From Misgurnus anguillicaudatus (lineage: Eukaryota; Chordata; Actinopteri; Cypriniformes; Cobitidae), in contig NC_073356.2 in the NCBI RefSeq assembly GCF_027580225.2, positions 7,719,001 to 7,783,000 on the forward strand: a stretch of DNA of 64,000 bases, read 5' to 3'. The position numbers were made by a program, and so were the translations under genes. The stretch's first letter is position 1; each line of letters starts with the position of its first letter. This document shows positions 56,559-64,000 of the stretch, in pieces. The notes beneath the pieces are model-generated. The model was not told the DNA's origin and made no database searches. It saw only the letters and a program-made list of their open reading frames with translations.

Positions 56559-57151
56559 TTAACTCTTTCGCCGCCATTGACGAGATATCTCGTCAATCAA
56601 GAGAAAACGCTTCCCCGCCAATGACGAGTATTTCCGTCTTTCCGCAATACCGCTATTATCCACCAGGTGGCGCCCTTCCGCAACTTTTTAAACCCGGAAG
56701 TATTGCCCTATGGCAGGGGTGTCCAATCCTGCTCTTGGCGACCGACTGTCCTGCAAAGTTCAGCGCCAACCCAAAACAAATAACAGTTACACCTGAAGCA
56801 GCTAATCAAGGACTCTGCAGGATAGTCGATCGCCAGGAGCAGGATTGGACACCCCTGCCCTATGGCAAGCAGTTGCATGTCCGTGTCTGTTTTAAAGATC
56901 GCTCTGAATGGGATCTCTATGAAAAGTCCGTTACAAAAATTGAATTATCTCTGCTTTTTGCTCAAAATGTGGTGTTTTTGCAGAAACCTACCCATATTCA
57001 AAAGCTGATTACAAAAGAACTACTGAAGGTAGGATGAAACGTTTTTTTTTTTTTTTGAAAGCAGTGGGTCCGTTCTTTCATTTGGTATATTGTATGTTTA
57101 TATATTTAAAGAATAAAATTTTTATTTAAATGCTGGCGGCGAAAGAGTTAA
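56559..57151. mobile_element. TTAA piggyBac-like MITE, copy c
   Basis: TTAACTCTTTCGCCGCC at the left, GGCGGCGAAAGAGTTAA at the right, and the palindrome GACGAGATATCTCGTC near the left end. It is the reverse orientation of copy a. A 144-bp hAT MITE sits inside. The 138-codon open frame at 56621-57037 runs through both elements and is not a gene. Confidence 0.9.
56714..56857. mobile_element. 144-bp hAT MITE with perfect CCCTATGG duplication
   Basis: CAGGGGTGTCCAATCCTGCTC-type left end (first 20 bp shown by CAGGGGTGTCCAATCCTGCT) and the inverted AGCAGGATTGGACACCCCTG at the right, flanked by CCCTATGG at 56706-56713 and 56858-56865. Removing it restores the MITE in which it sits. Confidence 0.95.
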
Positions 57152-58098
57152 GTAAATTTGTGCTTAAAACAAGTAAAAAATAAAAAAATAAATAAAAACC
57201 TGCCAATGGGTTAAGAAAGTTTACTTTTTTCTTAAACAATTCAAGAAAAAGTAATGTTACATTTTAATTCCTCATTAGCAGATGAAAAACGGGAGGGTTG
57301 ACAGGTACAGTATGCAAATGTTTGATACTGTTTTGATACGGGTTATTTTGTGCTTTATTAATAAATCTTACTCTATAAGCTGAAAAATACACAAAATGTA
57401 GACAAATGAAATGTATGACAAGAAAAATCCCAATCATCTCTGACAGCTGGCACATCCCCCAGTGCGTCGCTGAAAGGTCTGGTCAGAGACACGCTACCCC
57501 TCTAACACATCTCCCACTAGGCACATTAAAATCATACTGTACAGCCCCTGACACAGCCCAACTTTCTGTTTTGACCCCTACAGTCCAACTATGAAAAGGC
57601 CCTAAGCTACACAGCTTCCTTCTTTATTTACGTCTGTTTTTGTTCTCCTTCTTTTCCTATTGGCTGAAGTCTTATCGCGCAGGCCCAGCTGCTGTTTGGA
57701 TGTGTATGAGAAAACCCAGGGCAGGCAGTATCACTGCTCCTGAGACACCAGGGAGTCACTTTCTTCATTTTTTAGCAGCTCTTGATGAAAAGTGAAAGTC
57801 ACTTTCTTTATTTCATACAGTCCCAGTTTTCAACAGGCAACATTAGTATAACTCTCATATCAATGCAATTATTCTTTCATTCTTGCTTTCATGCTATACT
57901 CACTTTGCCATAGATCAAGTCAAGCAAGAAACATGCAGGAAAATCTGCCTTGCGTGATTTCTTGTTTAGAACAATATGAAGGTGAGTAAATGATGACAGA
58001 ATTTCAGTTTTTAGTAAACTTTCCCTTTAAACCAAAACATCATCTTTAAAAAGACTTGTATCCTTGTATCATTGTGTCCCACATAATGTACTATACAC
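57152..58098. other. Stretch without a supported gene, with one TTAAAGGG-family end
   Basis: 57966-58030 (GGTGAGTAAATGATGACAG to CCCTTTAA) is the right end of the TTAAAGGG family; its left end is absent. The rest holds no coherent frame. It may include ordinary unique sequence around 57580-57800. Confidence 0.45.
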
Positions 58099-58470
58099 CA
58101 GTGGTTCTCAACTGGTGGGCCGTGGCCCACTATAGTGGTCCTTGGAGCGCCATCTGGTGGCCCACATAGGTAGTGGTAGACTAAAATAATTTGACAAAAC
58201 ATTTTTACTGCAAAATACTCACAAGACACTAACTTAACAATAAACTCTGATTACACATGAGATTATGTGAGTATCTGGCAAACACGAGTGTTTCTTTTAT
58301 TATAACCCCCTTTAGACGCATCTGTAGATGCACATAAGTTTACATGACGCGCCAAACACATATTTTGAAATGACGAGCCACACACATGACAGGCTACACA
58401 CGTTATGACGACCTTCACATAGTGCGCCCTCGAAAAAGAAGTCACCGGCCGCCACTGTGTGATACCATGA
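58099..58470. mobile_element. hAT-like left end, CAGTGGTTCTCAACTGG
   Basis: CAGTGGTTCTCAACTGGTGG at 58099 is a familiar hAT-type terminus. A possible right limit is CGGCCGCCACTG near 58458, but the flanks do not match and the pairing is weak. Treat as a partial element. Confidence 0.45.
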
Positions 58471-58890
58471 AAAGAAGCAAAAGCCTCACCTCTAGGTCAG
58501 TTTTATACCCACACACCCTACTTTAGCGTGCACTTTTACACTTTCGAGGCTCGGGGTTTCCCCCTTTTTGATGTGCAAGATACGTTCAGTTGTTTGGCTT
58601 ATGCGTCAAATAAAGATGCTTTTTAATTCACTGACTGCACTGTAAAAGATATGCAGCATTTTTGTCAAATCAACATATATTTTGATGTTACTTTAACTTA
58701 AAAATTAGGTTAAACAATTTCAACTTGTTCTTATAATTTTTATATGTCAACTTATCACAAGTCAAAACTTAAAATAGTAGGTTGAATTGACTTGCAAAAT
58801 CAAGTTATTTTAACTTCATGCTGCATTTTTTTACAGTGTGTAACAAGTATTGAACACATATTATTTTAGTAAGTATATTATGTAAGGAAT
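58471..58890. other. Stretch without a supported gene
   Basis: Contains paired TCAACTTGTT/AACTTGATTT-like words that may be an old MITE, ending TTTTTTACAGTG near 58826-58837. No clean left partner found. Confidence 0.35.
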
Positions 58891-59304
58891 AATAGACCCC
58901 TTCAAGGTTTGTAAACATTAAATGACTATTGGGTGCGCGCGCAGCATGGGGTCAAACTGTTCAAACCATTTAGGCATTCTATTTTAATCTAACAGGGCTG
59001 AAAAATGATGACTTACCTGAAATGAAGTGAGCACTACAAACACAAGCCTCTTTGATCTTTCCGTGGTCCCAGTCTGCACGTTTAATTGCTTGCAGCCGCA
59101 GATGTTGTATTTTTTGTTTTTGAGATTTTGCAGGAATCCCGAAAAACTTAACGGCAGACCAAGTGCGATTTTCAAAGCCCACGACGCAAGTAGGCATTTT
59201 TGACGATACCGAATAATTCGCAACTCAATCTGCTGTAATTACTTTTCTGACCCCGACATGCGCAGTGGGAACCGACTGTGACGTGAACTGTTAAGAGGTC
59301 TATT
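58891..59304 (-). mobile_element. TIR element carrying a THAP-domain exon
   Basis: AATAGACCCCTT at 58891 and AAGAGGTCTATT ending at 59304 form 12-bp inverted ends with one mismatch. The 414-bp element holds a minus-strand exon with a THAP domain and a splice donor. Full-length relatives would be P-element, Kolobok or similar THAP-bearing transposons. No clear target duplication was seen, so the superfamily is open. Confidence 0.65.
58979..59197 (-). pseudogene. THAP-domain first exon of a transposon gene
   Basis: From the ATG at 59197 the minus strand reads MPTCVVGFENRTW, VKFFGIPAKSQ, RLQAIKRADWDHGK and ACVCSAHFISG. The THAP zinc finger binds DNA through a C2CH site. Here the first Cys and the CSAH (Cys-x2-His) pair are present, along with the conserved tryptophan, but the position expected to be the second Cys is Phe in VVGF, so metal binding is probably lost. 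The exon ends at TTTCAG/GTAAGT, a near-ideal donor at about 59018, and the following triplets are intron. No downstream exon or catalytic domain was found in the short element. Domain call is good; whether the donor ever acts is unknown. Confidence 0.7.
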
Positions 59305-59910
59305 GATGATGGGCTGTTAAATTATTAGAAAATAATGCACATACAAGGTGGTAATGAGGCATGACGCGACGCGGAGTGTGCATTATTTTTAAATTATTCA
59401 AAGAACCGGGGTCAATTACTCTGCTTATACCACAGTTACCACAAACATTGCTCTAGTGGTTATTGTAAGACATTTGGCAGGTCAGGTGTGTGTTTTAAAG
59501 ATAAATAATAAACACCCATGAAACATTTCTCAACCAAATCACAGCATTCAACAGGCCAGTAATATAAAAGTATATGAAGAGTTTGATTCCAAAACGAGAT
59601 AACTCCATTTTTTGTCAAAACATATTTATTCCTATGTTATGTTTTTATTGTTTTTATTGTGCTACTTTGCTGTATGTGTTTTATTTATGAAGGCTTAAAT
59701 CAAAACAAACCAACTGCAGTTTGATTGATATTAAAGATCACATAACATTTGCACGTTTTAAAAGGTGTACAATATTAAAAAAGAAAATATACGTTTTCAG
59801 TTATTAAAAGGCAAAATACTGGATACAAGATGTGTGCATCTCTTTTAAAATGCATGTTTGTTAATATATAACCAATAACAAAAACAACATGAGTTATATT
59901 ACTGCCGTAT
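59305..59910. other. Stretch without a supported gene
   Basis: AT-rich, no coherent frame, no defined repeat. Confidence 0.4.
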
Positions 59911-60548
59911 GAAGGGCCTGTTTACACGAGAACGTGTGAGGGTGAAAACGTAAAAATATTTTATCGGATGTGCCTTTCGTTTACACTGTGAAACCACCCT
60001 CCAAAGTGGAAATCTTAAAAACGATCTACCCTCGTGTTCTCGTCTAAAGGGTAAAAATGCAAAAGTCTGCTCACTGTGGCTCTCGTCGCGTACGTGTTTA
60101 CGTCACAGGCATACGCCAGTTTAGGAAAATAACAACAAACATGTCGGATTATTTCCATACGTTGAACCTTCAAGTTGCCATAGCAGCTCTGATAAATATA
60201 CAAGAGTCTTTCTAGGAGTTGTACGAAATACTCACAGCTAGTATTACTGATCAGAGAAGGCGCATTAATGACCTCTATCAAATTGTTGATGCGCCAATTC
60301 GTCGGAGGCAAACCAGACGGCTTTGGACGAGACCTGGGAGAACAAGGAAGAGGGTTGTACGCAGGCGCACAGACTTGGTGGTGTTGTGTGTCAGTGCTTC
60401 ACATTGCCACCTAGCTGCCTGGAGTTCATACTACATCGAATATCACACACTTTTGCATCACCATATGCACGCAGATTTTCCCCTCAAAACGCTCCTATAA
60501 ACGTGGAATAAAAAGTGATAACGCAACACCGTGTAAACGTAGCCTAAG
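59911..60548 (+). mobile_element. Harbinger derivative, GGCCTGTTTACACG ends
   Basis: Left end AGGGCCTGTTTACACGAG, right end CACCGTGTAAACGTAGCC followed by TAA; the left flank TGA differs from TAA by one base. The inside holds the start of a Harbinger transposase, so this is an internally deleted copy. Same family as 48691-49333. Confidence 0.7.
60141..60365 (+). pseudogene. N-terminal part of a Harbinger transposase
   Basis: The ATG at 60141 starts MSDYFHTLNLQVAIAALINI, followed after a TAG stop by QRRRINDLYQIVDAPIRRR and RRLWTRPGRT. The RR-W-RPGRT motif marks the entry to the Harbinger transposase core. The expected WW after it is lost to frame decay. About 75 codons remain. It lies inside matching inverted ends, which strengthens the call. 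It is not close enough to the transposase at 40905 to judge whether they are one subfamily, because the two fragments cover different parts. Confidence 0.6.
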
Positions 60549-63500
60549 TTTGTAGCTCTGTTGAGTTGTTTTTATCTAAATCCTCTCTTTTCCTATTTTA
60601 TTACTATCTATTTAATATAACTTAATATTAAAACCTAATAATTAAACTCAGGAAAACTTTACCTTGACGTTAGCGAATAGTACTGCTAAACGTAACAACC
60701 TTTTACTAGTAACACCCGTTCTTAGCATATAGCCTGCTAGTGTCACCAAACGGTGCTGGCTAATGTTAGCATTTGTTTAACAACGTCTGTTTACTGTGAA
60801 TCTGCCTTCCTTGCCAATTTAATGGTGGATTTGTCCGATGTATGTTTATCAGACCTGTGCTCACCTCTGAGTGCAGAATAGGTAGCTGTGGAGAAGCCGT
60901 CAGCTTCATGGACCCAATGTACGTCGTAACGTGCCTATCATCATCCTGAACCCGCACTACCGCCAATCCGCTTGTTATTGTAAGCTACATTTGATGCGAC
61001 ATGTATAGTTGCAGACACTGTTTCGGATGCGCCTAGTGTTAAGGGAAATCCACATGGCTCGGTTACGACATTAGAGTCAAGGCGGCTGACAAACTGGGTG
61101 AATGTTGTAAAAAGAAAGGTACCAATCTCCCACTCCTGTGATAATTACAAACAGGTACTCCTCTCTCAGCAGCAGATGTCACAAAATCAAAAGTGTAAAT
61201 TGTTTATATATTAAAGAGGAAACATTTCTGGAAGGCATTTAACTTTTGTAAAAAAAAAGAAATGCTGGTGCTGGCTGGCAACTTTTTAAAATAATGCTGG
61301 CAGGGAAAGAAATAAGTAATGTCAACATGAAAGGATTAAGTAAAACTTGCAAAAGTTTTTATTTTTTGTGTGTGTAAAGAGGCAAACCCACAGCTTGTAT
61401 TGGGTCTTTTGATCATGATTGTGGTACTGAGACCCAGAGGAGAGAGAGGGCAGAAAAGGAGATTAATTATAATATCTTATAATTAGATATTTAAATAAAT
61501 GTGACTGGTCAGTTTTAAAGTGCTTTAAAAATATGGTAGGTTGATGTTAATCTAAAGTAATATCATGGACAGTAAGGTCGTGATCAAGATTTAAAAACAA
61601 ATTCTGTGCACATTCCCTGCTTCTGTGAGGAAAACTGTTTTTAGAATTGCATCAGTGTATGTCAGAAAACCTCTTATCTAAGATCTTGCAACTGTAGATA
61701 TAGTGAGAAAAGTAAGGTAAATATTTATTTCTAATTCCAAGGGAAGCCTTACAGATTCTGTTCAGGAGATCCTGGCAGTGGAGGCAGAACTGAATACCTG
61801 ATATGATAGTTTCAATAGAGCAGGGCTGAAGTTTGTGGGAATTAGCAAAGTAGACTATAAAGTGCATTTCACATTGGCCGTGATGAAGCAACACAATTGT
61901 AAGACGCGATGACGTGTTGAATTGAAAGCATTATATCCCTATGAAGCCTTCCATACTGCTGCGAGAAAGCGCCACATCCCACGTCTAATTAGATATGAGC
62001 TTTAAGTCACGTTGCGCCACGGTGGAGCTCAAACACAGAAGACTGAAGTAAACAGAGAAGACAATCAGAATGGAGCATACATACAGTAACCAATATACAA
62101 ATATGTATTTCCTCTCTTTATTATTTGTATTTCATTCTTGATTTGTATCATAAAATAATTATTTGGGCCGCTGTTCATCATGTACACCAAACTGTAACAT
62201 ATTTATTTAAACATTAACCTTAGCATAATAATGTCACACTAGTAAACGTATATGATTTGCATGAATACTTTATAAACATAACAGCATAAGCAGAGCTCAT
62301 TTTAAGTACACGCGTGTATATGATACACCAGTCCTTCCCTTTACGGTCTTTCGTTTCTTCTTTTTTTAACATTGTCGCTTGGGGTTGGATTTAGAACAAC
62401 TTTCTAGTGACCATTGTTTAAAAATAGACAAAAACATGGTGGAACGTATAAATTAAATGACATCCTATAAATAGCCCCAAAAAGTTTTTTGAAGTATGTA
62501 TTGCGTGACTTTTCACACAGCGTGCAATTTTTTAAGCACGTCATGAGAATGGGTTCATAGGGAGCACATCTGTCCAGCTGCATTAGGTCCAATGATACAC
62601 ATTAAATGCAAAGTGGACTTCAGCGAACAAGATTTAAATTTAGTATAGCAGGGCAACATGTTGAAATATTAGGCTTGAAATATAAATTCTTTCAGCCTTC
62701 ATAACAAGAGTGCTTCTTTGAGCAGAACAGATGGTATTTTAACAGGTATCTCTCCATCTGCTCTGTGTCCATTGCAGCAATAGCATCTCGCTCTCATTTT
62801 CATTCGTCACGAGACTCAGGGCATTGTGAAAGGCTTTTTGGTAGATTGATCACGTATACACACATAAACTCAGAGCAAGAAGGTGAAAAGGGATAGAAAG
62901 AGTCAAAGTGAAACACTGTAGATATTTAGAAATGAAAGATAAGAGATGTTGTCTGGGTGAATCTCATGAACTGGAATGTCAGGGTCTTATTTCAACCCAA
63001 AATTCTAACATAAAATGATTGCTCAAAAGAAAAGAAGTATATATTTGGGACTTCCTGCACTTTGACATTGACTACGTTTACATGCTGTCAATATTCGGGT
63101 TATGGTCGAGGTAAGGTCGGGTTTCGGGTTTCTGAAACATTCGGAATAACCCGTTTACACGCGTGAGCAGAGAGAGTTACCCCTGTATACATGGAATTGG
63201 CAATATCCCGATGTAAACTGTGATTGAAATGTAAATGCGGTGATTTTGCGTGGCTCAATAGTGCGCTTTGCGGTTTTACTGCCTTCATTTACTAAAATAA
63301 AAGTATTATTTAAATCCAGAACAAGCTGCACCGATGTAGAAGCAGGGTAGGCTAAGTTACATGTCTTTCCTTTTTTTGATAAAAATATTATCAAGCTATA
63401 TACTAGCCTTCAGCTAAATATATTTTTGAAAAAAAAATTAATTGAAGAACAATTTTCTAACAAGAAGGTTTTAAGTGCAAATTTACAGAGCATCGGTAAA

Positions 63501-64000
63501 TAGAGAACACAACCACGTCTTAAAGAAATTTAAATTAGACAGTATTTATGCACCTATAAATGTACAAAACAAATGCAATAGCTTACAGAAGGCAATGAAT
63601 ATTTATTTATGGCATTTTCAATAATATATTAGTAGATAAATTAACATATATAAAGTATGAAAACGAATAAATCATTATTTTGGCTAAATTAAGCTGGAAA
63701 GATCGTTTTTATAATTGTCATCCTTTCAGAACAAGCTTTTATGCTATCTATAATAACTTACATTATATCCTGAGTGTTACTTGGCCGAAAATATGTAGAA
63801 ATACATGCAAGTAAAAAAGTACAGAACAAAAATGTTTAGCTCACGCGGATAGAACGAAAAGCCGTTAATTAAGCGGACTGAGGACGTGCAGAAACAGTCG
63901 AGTCGTTTTAATGCTGGTAAGCAATCAGATATATTATGCCGCTTTGTATATGTGTGGATCAGTTAAATTAAAGTAATTTTAATCTTAGAAACTGCATCTA
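60549..64000. other. Right edge without a supported gene
   Basis: About 3.4 kb with no coherent coding region. 61199-61318 resembles the right half of the TTAA piggyBac-like MITE (GGAAGGCATTTAACTTTTG, GCTGGCTGGCAACTTTTTA) in decayed form. ACTACGTTTACATGC near 63072 and CGTTTACACGCG near 63152 look like fragments of Harbinger-type ends. The short minus-strand frame at 60766-60966 (MAVVRVQDDDRHVTTY) has no domain that I know. Confidence 0.4.

Noticed and set aside
56621..57037. 138-codon gene
   Set aside because: The frame spans a TTAA MITE and a nested hAT MITE with a perfect target duplication; it arises from the insertion.
60015..60311. 98-codon minus-strand gene
   Set aside because: It is opposite the recognisable Harbinger transposase start on the plus strand, which explains the open frame better.

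Overview
This window reads as intergenic or accessory nuclear DNA of a teleost fish, most likely a cyprinid. The base composition is AT-rich, there is no bacterial-style gene packing, and nearly everything recognisable is a transposable element (TE) of a kind abundant in cyprinid genomes: many hAT elements with 8-bp target duplications, TTAA-targeted piggyBac/Looper-like elements, Harbinger, Tc1/mariner and DIRS remnants, foldback MITEs and a tRNA-derived SINE. I found no intact host gene. The coding traces are TE proteins, plus one decayed intronless gene copy that I cannot name. Species and family names come from remembered repeat patterns; element limits come from inverted ends and target duplications read directly in the sequence.

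Layout. 1-13.9 kb: scattered MITEs, a DIRS-type element with near-identical 162-bp inverted ends and a broken tyrosine recombinase (3.7-6.06 kb), a Tc1 transposase tail (6.8 kb), a 1.15-kb TIR element (9.36-10.5 kb) and a minus-strand pseudogene with tandem acidic repeats (12.1-13.9 kb). 13.97-20.4 kb: one copy of a hAT element split by a 4.3-kb insertion that carries two further hAT elements, each with a perfect 8-bp duplication. 20.9-24.98 kb: a TTAA-type element with a MITE inside it, then a hAT remnant interrupted by a gag-like retroelement on the minus strand. 25.5-29.1 kb: a three-element hAT stack in which two elements lie back to back and the duplications show the order of insertion. 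31.4-37.4 kb: two hAT remnants holding a mariner-like element, a foldback, a SINE and other hAT elements.

39.5-41.9 kb: a MITE fragment, an open 210-codon reading frame with a SAP-like stretch and a decayed Harbinger transposase. 42-49.9 kb: a degenerate CTAA/CTAAA repeat tract of about 1.8 kb, cut into four pieces by three TTAA-flanked elements that carry further insertions. 50.2-54.6 kb: a 4.4-kb repeat with GGGGCCAAGCACC ends, tRNA-like modules near its right end and a 2.4-kb hAT inside. 54.6-64 kb: sparse, with a TTAA MITE interrupted by a 144-bp hAT MITE, a THAP-domain exon in a TIR element, a Harbinger derivative and about 3.4 kb with nothing I can call.

Nothing here suggests genes working together as a pathway. 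The biology is layered transposition, and the target duplications allow relative ages to be read. The strongest leads are the TTAA-trapping repeat tract, the back-to-back hAT insertion, the unidentified repeat-bearing pseudogene and several long hairpins that could be transcribed into double-stranded RNA.
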